Counted from the first letter of the stretch, positions 1-12,422 are shown. The stretch is 64,000 nt of DNA from Ceratotherium simum simum (GCF_000283155.1 NW_004454163.1:28283395-28347394); one strand, 5' to 3'. Translations and numbers: made by a program. The notes: a model not told the origin generated them from the letters alone.

Positions 1-529
1 TGCTTAATCCTTTCCCTCTCCAAGCCCACCCTTTTGTTGTCTCCCATCTTCTTGGTATCGCTTCCTCCTTGCCACATATCCTTCTCCTTGGCTGAATCTC
101 CTTTATACCTTTAAACTTGGTCGGGCCTCACCTCTTAGACTCTCTCCTCCTGCCTTTGTGTTCATGTCTTAGTTCAGCAGTTACCTTATCTCTCAGCTGC
201 CCTGCAGTGACTGGAGGGTCTAGGAAAATATTTTTCTTAGAATTCTGTTTATTTTCCAAGTTTTCACAAATCCAATGCAGCCCTTAAGCTTCTGGTTTCA
301 AAGTCTCTTGGGCATATCACATGTGCCCAAAGGGGCAGCCATGCAGGCCCTCTGTTCTGCCCATCCTCGCTCCTTCTTGCCACACTCCTTCAGCTCACCT
401 GCTGCCGGCCACAGAGCTGCTCCTGTCCTGTCTTCATTAGGTTGATGCTTATATGTTGCTTGCATCTGCGTGGTGTAGTTGTCCCAGCTCTTCTCCTGCT
501 CTAGGAGAGGGGCATGCCTCTTTTCCTAC
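1..529. other. Unassigned pyrimidine-rich sequence
   Basis: No gene, exon or repeat family is recognised. The + strand is rich in C and T, and its frames are short and without recognisable protein features. Confidence 0.5.
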
Positions 530-665
530 CTTCATTCATTCTTTAAAAAAAAAATATCAAAATGAGCGTTTACTGTATGGCAGTCAATGCTGTGTTAGTA
601 ACCGAAATATAAATAAGAGAACTGTCTCCAGCGAGCTCCAGCTCTAACAGGGAGATGAGCAAAAC
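530..665 (-). repeat. L2-like LINE 3' fragment (antisense)
   Basis: On the + strand this runs from a CATTCATT start through a 'tttactgtatggcagtcaatgc'-like stretch to a short block resembling 'gagctccagctct', the order seen in antisense L2 3' ends (target-like tail, 'lasting' size-class text, then 'gagctcacagtct'). It is diverged, so only the LINE assignment is proposed. Confidence 0.45.
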
Positions 666-752
666 AGCCGACCACACCTCAGAGCTGCATGCCATCACAG
701 AGTTCTGCCTGCAAGAGGGAGGGGCTCGAGGAGCAGAAAGGATAAAGCACCT

Positions 753-930
753 TGTATTCATTTTCTATGGCTGTTATAAAAAGTTACCACAACTCAGTGG
801 CTTAAAACATCACAAATTTATTATCTCGTAGTTCTAGAAGTCCCACGTGCAAAATTAGTCTCACTGGGCTAAAATCAAGTGTCAGCAGGGCTTCGTTCCT
901 TCTGCAGAGTCTGGGAGCAGGTTTTGGCAG
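753..930 (-). mobile_element. MaLR (MLT1-type) LTR fragment
   Basis: The + strand begins TGTATTCATTTTCTATGGC and continues with the 'accacaactcagtggctta' and 'tttattatct' blocks typical of a reverse-complement MLT1-type LTR end. It then reaches 'aaaatcaagtgtcagcaggg'. The rest of the LTR is missing or too diverged to follow. Confidence 0.65.
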
Positions 931-2234
931 GATGAGGAAAAGGAAGAACTGGAGAGCTCATTCCATTTCTTTAAAGATGCTAGCGTAGAGCTTGTTGGTT
1001 AAATGCTTGCAGGCAACGTATGATGAATGAATGCGTGAATGAAGGAATGGTGGGCAGCCCTTCATGCAGTGGGTACAGCGAAGCAAGGACCAAGGAATCA
1101 GAGGCCACCAATCATCAGTTTCCTTCCAGCGTCCTCGTATCTCAGATTCCTCCTTTCCAGATGAAGAGACTGTGAAGTGCAGCCATCCAGTTGGACACAA
1201 ACGTAGCTTAGTGGAGTTGCCACAAGAATCCAGCACCCCTCATTACTTCCCCTCCCCTCATACCAGCACTAAAGCTCAGCATTCTGAAAAAGACCACCGT
1301 AATTGGAGATGCCTGCCTTTGCCCCCAAAGCACAAAACACCTGTGGCCCTTCAGGGAGCCCCTATACCACTTGTGACAGCTCTGTGGCTCCGTATTTATT
1401 TCTCACTTCTTGCAAAAACACTATCAACGTTCAATGAGGTCTCAAAGGAAGGGGTCAGAAGACAAGTGGTTTAAACTACCTGCACTTAATAGCCCCTTCC
1501 TACAAAAACAATGTGCTTTCTCTTAAGGCCAAACTGTTGTTCTCTATACTGTGAGCAATTAATAAATCAGAGTGGGCTGAGTTGTGTCATTACCATAGGA
1601 AACTCTACCCATCTGGAGGCGTTAGGCCTCATCTCTGGAAATCAAGACATTTTTGAAAAGCATGAAAGTGGCCTTGTTCCCTTGATAGAATGCCTACACA
1701 ACATTATGAAATGTAGCCAACGGTCACTCTGTTGAGGCCGGCTTTATTTTTCTTCTGGACTGAATTCCCTGAAATACAAGGTCAAGGTTAGGAAAACTTA
1801 CAGAAGCAGTTTAGGGGATGAAGGAAAACAGTAAGATTTAGCATGAGCCTTCAAAACGCTGTCATTTCTGGGAGGGAGACTTTGGTACAGAAAGCTCGGT
1901 ATTAAGGAAGATATTTTTTCCCTAAGATCAAACTGAGACCAAAACACACTCGAAACCTCTTTCCCTAAGCGTTATCACCTTATATTTTCCCATGAGATGG
2001 GCTCTTTCCCTGTGGACATGTGGATGTCCCTGGAAGGGCCATAATCCTGTTTGTGATACCACTACCTATTGCCAGGCTAGGGTGCTGGTACCAGACTGGG
2101 GATTACATGCACATTCTTCACAGCTCTGTGAAATTAACTTGCTCGTGGTGAGAACACGGGCCTCCTGGTGTCACTATCAAGGTCATGCCCCATCTCGCCT
2201 TGATAATAAATCAGGCAATCCTTAATCGATGGTG
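931..2234. other. Unassigned sequence
   Basis: No repeat or gene is recognised. A 136-codon + frame at 1064-1474 has no domain, no signal peptide and a composition like its surroundings, so I do not call it a gene. Confidence 0.5.
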
Positions 2235-2455
2235 ACTGTTCGTTACTTCCCAAGCACTGTTCTAAGTGATTTACTGATGTAATGTCATCCAGTCCTCACA
2301 GCAAGCCTGCCAGTTAAGTATTATTACCCCCATTTTATAGATAAGGAAAACTGAGGCATGGAAATGTCAATCACTCATCCAAGGTCACCTGGCCAGTAAG
2401 TGGTGGGGCCTGGAATGCAGGAAGAGCGCATGCTTAGCCACTACCTTATCTGGCT
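2235..2455 (-). repeat. MIR SINE
   Basis: Reverse-complement MIR order is visible: 'ccaagcactgttctaagtg', 'taatgtcatccagtcctcac', 'cccattttatagataagg', 'aaactgaggcatgg', 'ccaaggtcacctggccag', then 'gtggggcctggaatgcag'. MIR is a tRNA-derived core SINE shared by all mammals. The copy is close to full length. Confidence 0.9.
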
Positions 2456-3084
2456 TTGGCTCTTATCTAAAAAGGTGATTTTGCATAAGGAGTCACTGTC
2501 TAGGCCACCCTCCCTACAGAAACCTCGTTTGGGTCTGTCACTATCATTTCCTGGCAAGTCTGGTCTCCATCAGGCCCTTGGAAACACTTAGTGGCCTGAG
2601 TCACCAGGCCAGGAAGCCTGGGCTTTGCCCGGAAACAAGGTCTGGGGTTCCCTAAAGGAATGAGGAAGGGAATCTGAAGTTCATTCCACATAGTGTCCTG
2701 TGGCAAGTTCTTGCCATACATGATTAGTTGGCCAAGTTGGGTGATTCCTGGTACCAGGGTTCTAACAACAGACCTGGTGAGTCAGACAGCTCTGCTGAGC
2801 TCTGTGGCCACAGGCTGTGTGCACAATGCCAGGCAGCCACCTTGCAAATTCCTTAAGAGTCAAGAGGGACCTTGGTGAACGGTCTTACATGGAAATGGAT
2901 GACTGTCAACGTTACCACAACCAGAAAAACAACTTCAAGTGTAGGGGTGAGGGACATACATGCAAACAAAAGGAGGACATGTTACTACGTTATTTACAAG
3001 AAAATATTCAGGGTCACAGGATTTATCTAGATCCTGGAGCCCAATTTTAGGCTTTAAGACAAGGAACTTGATACATCTTTGAAT
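2456..3084. other. Unassigned sequence
   Basis: Nothing recognisable. Several 60-77-codon frames overlap in different phases on both strands, as expected by chance. Confidence 0.5.
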
Positions 3085-3145
3085 ATCTCATTTAGGCCTT
3101 GTGCCTAGTATATTCCTAATAAATGATTGTTAAATAAAGAAGAGA
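3085..3145 (+). repeat. L2 LINE 3' terminus
   Basis: It reads 'gccttgtgcctagtatat' followed by 'cctaataaatgattgttaaa', matching the usual end of L2 ('cagtgcctggcacatag...caataaatatttgttgaa'). Confidence 0.6.
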
Positions 3146-5244
3146 AAAGGTTTGTTTAGTGTATCCTTGCATTCTTTTTGTAGGATGTACATCTCCTATT
3201 TGTTAAATGGTTCCACCATGGTTGAAGGAAGGGATTTCACATGTCAGTTATGAAGATATTTGCAAAGTTTTATCATCGTCGTCATCATCATCTTCATAGG
3301 AAGGAAGATCGCTGCTCTGGGTATGAAAACTGAGAGCTGGTATTCAGTGTCCAGATTGGCCCACCTCACCCTGAGCACATCCACGTCTCCCTCCCTGGGC
3401 TGGAGGCTATAGGAAAGGTTGGCTGCCTTGCTCTGCCTTCTGTTATTTGATTTTCTGGTTCTTTTATATCAACTTAGCTTCTGAGGATTTCCAGCTCTAG
3501 GTAGCATTCCTGGGCAAAAACACAGGTAGCAGAGGAATAACTGGGTATGTAAGTGCACTAAGACAAAAGACCTAACAGAACCCCAGAGGTAGAAATAGGT
3601 GGTAAGCTAGATGGAAAACTGACACCCACCCCAGCAGGGGCTGAGAGTTGGCTCACTGGGTGGGCAGAAGGCTAAAGTAGAGGCATCTAGATAGGAGGGT
3701 CTTAGGCTCTGTCTGCAGCCAGTGTTAAGAATGAGACCTGGGACTGGGATTCCATTCCCCTCGCCATGGATCTGGTTCAATGCTCCCAGCTCAGTCAATT
3801 ATTATTATGCATGTAATTAACAGATAGTTGTGGGTTTCTAGACCTCTAGATTCCAGTTATCCCTGAAGATCTTCACTGTTTAGCCACCTCACCAGACCTT
3901 CACAGTCAGGGAGGGAAAGGAAACAGAATTAAAATTCTATCAAAAGCTTTCCCTATTGGCACAATTCTACTGTCAGGCCGAGTGGGAGAGGTTGGAAGTT
4001 ATGGTTTAATGAGGTGTTGTGATTGTTGGAGGTGGCCTGGTCCCTGAGGGGAGGTTACTGTAATCATGGTGAGGTCTGCCAGAGGCAATGGTGAGCAGAC
4101 AGCAGGAGGATGGGGTAGGGAAGGAGACATCTGTGTGCTCTGCACTGAATACACCCCATTGCAGGCAGCATCACTTTTTGGAGGCTATGGCCTCACTTCA
4201 AGGATCAAAGTAACACATGGTTTACGAGTACTAGAAAGGAACAGCATCTTCCTCCATTCTCCATGGCCAACAAACCACTGAGACTGAATGGAAATGGCTT
4301 TGTCATCCCCAACATGAAGCATTAGGAAAAAGCCCTGTAAAACAATTTGCCGATGATGGAGTTAGTAAGCTCTTCTTCCCCATCTCTTGCATTCCCTATC
4401 AAGGAAGGCTATCCAAACCGATTTATAACACTTCATATAATTCAATCATGAGAGTCAGCTATTTGGTTATTTTGTTTAGGTTTATTTTGCTTTTGGGGGA
4501 AGTGTTTCGGTACATAAATTATACATTTTAGAAACAAATCAGAGAGAAACGGTGGTCCTAACACCAGCTCACAGTTGCAGAGTTAAATTGCAGCTCTCTA
4601 ACCTCAGAACGCATGTTCTGGCACGTAGTCACGGCTGGCCAAGGTTGTTTCTACTTACTCATCTTCCTCTAGGCTCCCAAAATATTTTCCTGGAATATGC
4701 TCATGGAGGGGAGTTGTTATTTATAATCTCCCATAATCCTTATTCTCATACTGAACACATCCAATGGTTGCTTTCCACAGGAAGGATAACTGCTCACGTG
4801 AGTTGGGAGGAATGCGAGGGAGATACTTGGCACTCCTGACACCTGCAACCTGCGTCCAATTTAGAGGAGTCTTAGCCTTCTGAGGAGGGCTGAGAAATGA
4901 TGGCCCCTCACACAGACATAACTGAGCCTGTACTTCAGTGCACGCCCAACCTTCAGCAGGGACATCATGGGCAATTTATGACAAGGGCAATGACAATGAT
5001 GGTGGTTCAGATCAGATGTGGGGCTGCTGGTTGCATCTTTGATCCTTAACTTTACTGCTCACACAACTAAGCTCACCCTTGAATCAATGATAAATTCTGG
5101 AATGAGCATTGGCTGGAAACAGCTAGAGAATGTCTGCAGAAGAGACAACCTAAGGGTGCTCTTTAGAGGAATGGGAATAAACCAGACTTGGGAAGACGAC
5201 ACGTTTGGAATTAACTTATGGGTTCATATCCATGCTATACATTA
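3146..5244. other. Unassigned sequence
   Basis: There is a short (GTC/ATC)n-like stretch at about 3274-3296. A 95-codon frame lies at 4552-4839 (+). Neither this frame nor its neighbours shows conserved motifs or splice-flanked exon structure that I can support. Confidence 0.5.
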
Positions 5245-5425
5245 CTAGCTTGGGGCTGTAGTCAAGTTACTTACCCTTTCTAGTCCTCAGTTTCCCCGTC
5301 TTTAAAATCGAGATGATAACAATTCCCATTACATAAGGTTACTGTGAGGTTAGAGAGTACATGAAAGTCCTATGCAGGAGAGAGTACTGGGCATATAAAG
5401 TGTGTTCAGTAAACATAGTGTATTC
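5245..5425 (+). repeat. MIR SINE (3' part)
   Basis: The MIR order is present: 'caagttacttaccctttct', 'cctcagtttccccgtcttta', 'gatgataacaattcccatt', 'actgtgaggtta', 'ctgggcatataaagtgtgtt'. The 5' tRNA-related head is not visible. Confidence 0.85.
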
Positions 5426-5494
5426 ATGTTTTTGTGAGTGTGCCCTTAGTGACTATAGAAATCACAAATAAGCATCGTAATTTTATCCAGCACT

Positions 5495-5620
5495 TAGGAT
5501 CATAAGAAAGTCACTTAGTTATCTGTCTCAGATTTTCCTCCAATAAAATGTTATACCTACCTCAAGGACAGGGGCAATTAATTAAATAGCATTTAGATAG
5601 TGCTTAAAATTCTGCTGAGA
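5495..5620 (+). repeat. Diverged MIR fragment
   Basis: A second, weaker MIR-like stretch ('aagtcacttagttatctgtc', 'atacctacctcaaggacag', 'aattaaatagcatt') follows the first after about 70 bases. It may be an independent insertion. Confidence 0.45.
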
Positions 5621-6538
5621 GGCATATTATTAATACAAATGTCATTCTGCTGTCCTTCATCAGTTCTAATGTAAAAAAAATTATCTTAACCTTTATAAGT
5701 ATCTTTGTTGAACTTGCTTCAGGAGTATAAATCATTCCACCAGAGAGCTTATTTTATATACTATAAATTCTTCATACTGCCATGGGTATTCTATAAGCAC
5801 AGTTGAATAAAGCATGCATGATCTGGCTACAGAAAATGTCTGTGTGTAATTGGTTTATTACATGACAAGCAATTAATCAGTGAGGTTTGGGGTGTACATA
5901 AGTGCCTTCTGAAAGATCCTAGTGGCCAAATGTCACTTATTAAGAATGATGAGGAGAACAATTATGAGGAAATCCACGTTGCAATGCTCTTTTTGGTGAT
6001 TCAGGATATTGCCAGTTGGCCTGATGCTGGAATACACTAGGGCAGACTTTTCTAATCAAGGCTCATTCTGGGACATATCTTCTTCTTTTCTGGCTTATCT
6101 GAAACTGAGATGGACTCAATTAGTCAAATCGGAGATCATATGAGTAATTAGGAAAATTTGTCCTTTCCAGCCATATTGTCCTATAGCGCACAATACTGTT
6201 ACACCGGGTCCTATCACTCATGTTGAAATTCAGAGAAATCTTGGAAATTCCCAGAAATCAGTAGTTAATTCAGAGGTTCCCTTACTAATATTGTGGCCAT
6301 TGTACATAGAGATGCTGTGCTCTTGGAATGCTCACATGGTACTCTTGGAGTTTGGAATTTAAACATAATATGTGTTGGTAAGTGACCAAAGGGGAACTTT
6401 CCATTATTCTTTTGATTAAAGCCATCCTACAATTGCAGAAACATGTTTTTATTATTCACTCTTTCCAGCTAAGCAGTGGGAACAAATACTCATATGAGGT
6501 ATTTCAATTACTCAGGGCTTTTACTTTCCATTTCCTGG
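5621..6538. other. Unassigned A+T-rich sequence
   Basis: No gene or repeat family is recognised. Confidence 0.45.
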
Positions 6539-6991
6539 TGTTATGGGTTGAATTGTGTCCTTCAAAAAGATATGTTGAAGTCCTAACCCCAGTACCTCAG
6601 AATGTGACCTTATTTGGAAATAGGGTCGTTGCACATGTAATTAGTTAAGATGAAGTCATACTAGAGTAGGATGGGCCCTTAATCCAATATAACTGATGTC
6701 CTTATAAAGAGGAGAAAAGACAGACAAGGAAAGATGGCTATGTAACATGTGACAGAGGCAGAAACTACAGCGATGCATCTATAAGCCAAGAAATGCCCAG
6801 GATTGCTGGAAAACCCCAGACACTAGAAGAGGCAGGGAGGATTCTACCCTACAGGTTTTAGAGGGAACGTGGCCCTGCCCATACCTTGATTTTGGGCTTC
6901 TGGCCCCCAGAACTACGAGACAATAAATTTCTGTTGTTTTAAGCCACTTAGTTTGTGGTACTGTGTAAGGCAGCCCTAGAAAACTAATACA
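6539..6991 (+). mobile_element. MLT1-type MaLR LTR, near complete
   Basis: It starts TGTTATGGGTTGAATTGTGT, passes 'ctaaccccagtacctcagaa', 'tgaccttatttggaaatagg' and 'gggcccttaatccaatat', and ends with 'ttttaagccacttagtttgt' and 'cagccctagaaaactaatac'. These blocks mark a non-autonomous ERVL-MaLR long terminal repeat. No internal retroviral sequence lies on either side, so it is a solo LTR. Confidence 0.92.
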
Positions 6992-7004
6992 CTCGGTTTA
7001 TACA

Positions 7005-7106
7005 TTTCCTTCTTCCTTCCTTCCTTCCTTCCTTCCTTCCTTCCTTCCTTCCTTCCTTCCTTCCTTCCTTCCTTCCCTCCCTCCTTCCTTCCTTCCTTCC
7101 CTCCTT
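7005..7106. repeat. (TTCC)n microsatellite
   Basis: About 100 bases of almost pure TTCC repeats, with a few CTCC variants, directly abut the tail end of the minus-strand ERE copy. It reads as an expansion of that SINE's A-rich (GGAA-type) tail. Confidence 0.97.
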
Positions 7107-7328
7107 GGAAGATCAGCCCTGAGCTAACATCTGTCACCAATCCTCCTCTTTTTGCTGAGGAAGACTGGCCCTGGGCTAACATCTGTGCCCATCTGTCTCT
7201 ACTTTATATGGGACACGGCCACAGTACGGCTTGACAAGCGGTGCAGCAGTGCGTGCCTGGGATCTGAACCCCGGGCTGCCACAGTGGAGCGCGTGCACTT
7301 AACTGCTATGCCACCAGGCTGGCCCCTG
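7107..7328 (-). mobile_element. ERE SINE
   Basis: On the minus strand the tRNA-like head lies at the right end. It includes the remnant of the B box ('ggatctgaaccccgg' on +) and the 'gtgcacttaactgctatgcc' A-box side. The + strand left part holds the tail unit 'gatcagccctgagctaacat' twice. TACATTTC at 7001-7008 and 7329-7336 is a probable TSD that also encloses the (TTCC)n tract. Confidence 0.93.
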
Positions 7329-7336
7329 TACATTTC

Positions 7337-8029
7337 TTTTAACTCTATTCAAAGTCAATTTGTAGTATATAAAGGGATGGCTAGGTTAAATATTCAGAAC
7401 TTAATCCTTAAACCATTGGCATCTGCTACCACTTCAAGCCTCATCAATAAATAAGTATTGCCACGCCCACAGGGCTACACATGGCTCCTTAGAACTCTAC
7501 ATGCAGCCCTAAAAGTCCTTATAATGAAAAGCAATCGACATTGTAAACCATCAAAATTCCGTGATTTAAAGCCTTAATATGTCTCTTTGTCTAATTATAC
7601 AATCACCAAAAAGAATATTTATCACGCTTTCAGTCCTTAGAAGAATATCACTAGAAAGTATCATCAGGAAAGCATATGTTACTATTAGTTCCAGGGTAAT
7701 AAATAAGCCAAGTATGAACTTTTAAAGAATTATTGTGACTTTTGTTGCACTAGTGAATCTTGGCTCCTGTCCTGGTTAGCCTTGCTGGAAATAGTTGAGT
7801 TGTTTTAATCACTAAGTCTACTAATGAAAGTTGTATGAAACCAGCATTTGATCAATATCTGGGATATACTCCCTTTGTCTTTAGTTGTTTCTCAAAGATG
7901 TGCTTTATAAATAGTGCAGAGAGCACTGTCTTAAGAGGTTGGACAGATGAAGATAAAAATAGTTTAAATAAGTGATTGGATAGAGGACCTCTGTGTGCTG
8001 GAATATTTTACCGCTATTAACATTTTGTT
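7337..8029. other. Unassigned A+T-rich sequence
   Basis: Nothing recognisable. Confidence 0.45.
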
Positions 8030-8250
8030 TGCAAAGCATATTTAACGATGTGGGAAATGCTTAATATATATTTTAGTGAGAAAAATCAGGAAGAGAAATT
8101 CATATTCAGTGTGACACCAATTAAGTAAAACAAAATCTGTGCCTAGAAAAATGTTAACAGAGATAATTGTTGAGTGGTGGGATTTCAAGTGATTTTTATA
8201 CTTTTTACGATTTTCCAAATTCTCGATATAGGGCAAAAATCACTTCTCTA
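8030..8250. repeat. Possible old interspersed repeat
   Basis: The stretch ending 'gttgagtggtgggatttcaa' and 'tttacgattttccaaattct' recalls a 3' tail seen in several old mammalian repeats, but I cannot name the family. Confidence 0.3.
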
Positions 8251-8544
8251 ATCCAACAGCAATTAACGCTAAAAGTAAATGCACTAAAACATGAATAGTC
8301 ATTTTTTGTGGATTGTAATATTGAGGATGATTTTTTCTTTAATCTAGTCTTATGTACTTTCCATATATTCTAAAATAATTTTTTAAATTAATTTTACAAC
8401 GAAATAAAATTAAACTTTTTAAAAATTATATAAATTTATAGATGATTTAGCCATAATTGGTGTCTGCAACGTGTCAGAGCTGCTTTAAAATAACCCATGA
8501 AACTTTTGAGATGATGTCACAAGGAACTACCATAATGCCAGTTG
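8251..8544. other. A+T-rich spacer
   Basis: Very A+T-rich, especially 8340-8440. No feature is supported. Confidence 0.5.
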
Positions 8545-9020
8545 TGGATTGCATAATGGATCCCAACTCCTCTATTTCCATACTCTCTGTCATGTGAGTT
8601 TGCAGTTCCTCCCACTGATGGCAGAGAACATTCCTCCACCCCACTGATGCCAGTCTAGGCCTTGTGACTTGCTTTGGCCAATGAAATGTGCACAGAAACG
8701 ACAGTGTGCCAGTTTTGAGCCCAGGTCTTAAGATACATCATGTTTCTGCTTCCTGACTTGCACATCTGCCATCATCGTGAGAAGACCCTCCCAAGAGTAG
8801 CTGCTGCTCCTTCAGCCTGGGCAAATCCAAGTCCAACCCACAGTGAAGAGCTGAGCCCAACAAGACCCATAGCCAAAGCAGAACTACCCAGCTGAGCCCA
8901 ACCTAGATCAGCCATTCAATCAACCTATAGACCCAAGAACATGAAAGTAAATGTCTATTGATGAAGGCTATTGAGTTTTGCGGGGGTGGTTTGTTGTACA
9001 GCAAAGACTAACTGATAAAA
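8545..9020 (+). mobile_element. LTR-like repeat (MaLR/ERVL class)
   Basis: It contains 'tgtgacttgctttggccaat', 'gcttcctgacttgcaca' and 'gcagaactacccagctgagc', and ends 'ttgttgtacagcaaagac' then 'taactgata'. This is the order of blocks in MaLR-like LTRs that end in a TTTGTTA.GCAG..ACTGATA motif. The exact subfamily is not assigned. Confidence 0.6.
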
Positions 9021-9465
9021 TCTCACTGACAAAGACACAATATTGGCCTGGATGAACAATGGCCCAGTAAGAGGATTGACAAAGTATGTCAACCCAGTAT
9101 GATAAAAGTTCCTTACATTGTAGCTTAAAAATATAAATGAATCTTGATAAAGTAGGCTTTTGTGTGTACATATGTGAGTTTCCAGTGTATGTCTATGTGT
9201 GTGTATTTACATATATTTGTAGTAAAATTATTGAATGCTATGATATACCACTGTATTCGTATTTAGTTGTCTTCTCTAGCTTTCAGTTAAACCCATTAAA
9301 TATACATTTTTCACTTTGGCATATTCTGGTTCCCATTGAAGAATGGTATTTTGAGTTATAATTCTCAATGTTTATTTAGCAACTTACTCTAAGAATTCTA
9401 AGAATATTAGCCATGTTGCACTAATCTTTGGTGCGCAGACTGGAATTACCCCTCTTTTTAGAGCA
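9021..9465. other. Unassigned A+T-rich sequence
   Basis: Contains a (TG/TA)-rich stretch at about 9160-9215. No gene or repeat family is recognised. Confidence 0.45.
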
Positions 9466-9678
9466 AAGTTTCTCAACCTTTGCACTATTGGCATTTTGAG
9501 CTAGATAATTCTTTGTTGTGGGGGGTTGTCCTGTGCATTGTAAGATGTTTAACATCATCCCTGGTCTCTACCCACTAAATGACAGTAGCACACACCCCCA
9601 TCCTCCAGTTGTGACATCTCCAGATTATTTCCAAATGCCCTTGGAGGTAGCAAAATCACCCTTAAATGAGAATGACTA
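9466..9678 (+). mobile_element. MER20 (hAT-Charlie MITE)
   Basis: Characteristic MER20 blocks: 'gtttctcaacctttgcact', 'ttctttgttgtggggggttg', 'tcctgtgcattgtaagatg', 'ctctacccactaaatgacag', 'ccagttgtgacatctcc'. It closes with a degenerate inverted end, 'aaatgagaatgac'. MER20 is a non-autonomous DNA transposon of about 220 bp, and this copy is near full length. Confidence 0.92.
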
Positions 9679-12150
9679 TTTTAGAGAAAATTGAACTTTA
9701 GTTTGGTTAAGTCAAATTTACAATGGTAGATATTACTGGCCATTTTTTTAAAAGTCTAGGTTTATAATAATTAAGTCTGTAATAAAAATAAAGCAAGATC
9801 TTAAATATAATCCAAAGCTCTAGAGCTTCTGATTCTTATGGTTATCATAAGTATATTGTTATTGATGAGTGGGGGAAAAACCAAACATGTGTTAATGGCC
9901 TGACAAGTAGATTTTCTGAACTTATCTGCACCTACTCTGAAGTCAGGCTGAAACTTCCCTGTCACACACACTAACAGGGACAAGCAGTACGCTGGGCATT
10001 GTTTTTTAAGGTACAGCACCATGACCAGCTTAACATCTCATAAAAATGAACAGGGAATAGAGAAATTCTAACTATAAATGAAGAGCTTCAAATACCATCT
10101 TACTCAATGATTCCATTTCTATCAGACAAAGAATGAAGCAAAATTTAATTTCCTGACAATTAATATGCTTCAGCAGGAATGTGAGCAAGAGCCCGTTAAG
10201 TGCTAACCCAACTAAGGGACATGTGGTTAAAATTAACATCAAAACAGAGCTTGTATTCATGATTATATCCTTTTCAATGGAACTCAGATAAGTTTGAACT
10301 ACACCTTAATGTTGGGAACTCTGGTATAAGATCTTCAAACTCTCCATGCAATTTGACTTTGGTCTCATTCATTAAAACTATCTGAATCCCAGTTTCCTTG
10401 TCGGCAGAATTAGAAAGTTGGACTAAACGGAGTCTGTGACCCCTGGCAGCTAAAACATTCTTCGAGCTACATAATAGTTCATTTGTTAGTGTGATAATCC
10501 ATACAACAAAGGAATTGGGGCAGTATTGGAAGTTTCTTATATTAAGATTTGAATTGTGCTTCAAGCAATTTGCCCAAGATTTTTACACAAAGCAGCAAAA
10601 CATGTTCAAATCCAATAGAATCCTTCTGTTCTCATTTGAGGTCGATCAAGAGATCCAGTTTAGACCAATAAGGGAGTAGGGAGAAAAAGATTCATTGATT
10701 TGTCACTGAAAACTCAACGGATTTAAGCAAATTATGCCAAAAAAGATTGTTCCCTGTAAGAAAGAGTAGGGGAGGATTGCATATATACTAATGTCACTAA
10801 ATCACTAAATAAAATGAGAAAGAAATCCCAGGGAAATATGGTGGGTGATCGGGACCGATTTCTAAAACCACCAACCCATCACTTGAATTTATTGGATGTG
10901 AAAATTTGTGATCAGGCTAAAGAGTTTCCATAACATGTAATGTTATGTAAAAAAATGGTGGAAAAATTACATTTCTACTCAGAGGCATTCCTTATTGGTT
11001 CTAGTATATGCTCGGAAGAGATGAGCCTCCTGAAGGGTAAAGAGAGAGAAAATAAATTCCTTCTACTGTGGTTGTTCACCAGCTAAGAGCAAGGGAGCCT
11101 CTAAAATATGGTTTTCTTGAGAGAAGGGAATGAAAAGAGTCCTTGAATCGGATGAGGAAAAGGGCTAAATTTACAGCCTCAGCTATGCTCACACCCCCAT
11201 CCTGAGTGTCAGCAACTCTTTATCGCCATCCACTGCTGACAGACCACAGCACAAAAGACCCTGCCAACTTGTCCCCCCATCCCATGCCCCCGCGCCTCAT
11301 CTCCTCATGGGGGGCGTATCCTCACTATTTGTAAGCTCTTTGCTCATAGACATGATGCTGGGTTTGTTTGCTTCCAAATGAAGATGTACTCAGGGAACTT
11401 CAATTCCTAATTTATTCATTTTTCGAAGTATCTTACAATTCCACCACAAGGGTATTAGAATTTGTATCCAATTTGTGTTTGCAAAGATTTAAAAAGAAAA
11501 CAAAATGCAAAATAGGCTGATGATGGGGAAACGACCTGAAGGAGGCATAGCAAATCCTTTCTAATGCGAGCTCCACAGTTCCACAGTCTTGCCTCCTATG
11601 GGCATACCAGAAATACTTTGTTTAATTTAAGTGAATGGAAAGATCCAGCACTTGGAAAGAATGGTTACTAGCCTTGTTTGTTCCAATAAACAACTAAATT
11701 TCTTGTTGCTCAATAAAAATCAAAACTGACATTTTGTAAAAACCAGAAAACATAAAATCTTGGCCAGTGTTCAGAGCTGATTGATATTTCCAGACTCTCA
11801 TGACGATCCTGAGGGAGAAGCCTATTTAGGTTTCCACAATGTCAGTGAAGAATACTTCTCTGGAAAACCTGCTACAAACAGGCCAAAAGTTTTTCCAATT
11901 CCAATTCCAATTTGTATCTATTGAAAGATTTTTGGGCCCAATGCGACAGCATTAGATGGGAAATAAGCCGACATCATTGTAAGTTCAAAGACTCATTATG
12001 CATAATTCTGTAATTAACAATGAGATCAGGTAAAATAACAAGAATTTGAAATTGAATCGTGATTTCAATTCTCGTAACACTGGGTCTGGGGCATATTTTA
12101 AAGATTCACTTGACTTAGACTTTAGCTATGTCTGTGCAGGCCAAATAAAG
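9679..12150. other. Unassigned sequence, 2.5 kb without recognised repeats
   Basis: The longest stretch in the first quarter without a named repeat. Frames reach only 96 codons (10274-10564, minus) and show no domain. It may hold conserved noncoding sequence, but I cannot tell without a multi-species alignment. Confidence 0.45.
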
Positions 12151-12162
12151 AAGAGAATTGAG

Positions 12163-12422
12163 GGGCTAGCCTAGTGGCGTACTGGTTAAGTTTGTGTGCT
12201 CCACTTCGGCAGCCCGGGGTTTCACGAGTTCGGATCACAAGCACGGACCTATGCACTGCTTATCAAGCCATGCTGTGGCAGGCGTCCCACAGATAAAATA
12301 GAGGAAGATGGGCACGGATGTTAGTCCAGGTACAATCTTCCTCAGCAAAAAGAGGACGATAGGCAACAGATGTTAGTTCAGGGGCTAATTGTCCTCAAAA
12401 AAAAATAAAAAAGAAGAAGAAG
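12163..12422 (+). mobile_element. ERE SINE (ERE2-like)
   Basis: The head reads 'ggggctagcctagtggcg' and 'gctccacttcggcagcccgg'. The tail carries the 'ttagtccaggtacaatcttc' and 'ttagttcaggggctaattg' units before an A-rich end. The TSD AGAGAATTGAG occurs at 12152-12162 and 12423-12433. Divergence in the head suggests an older copy. Confidence 0.94.

Noticed and set aside
1064..1474. 136-codon plus-strand open frame
   Set aside because: No recognisable protein features and composition like its flanks. An opposing 92-codon frame overlaps it.
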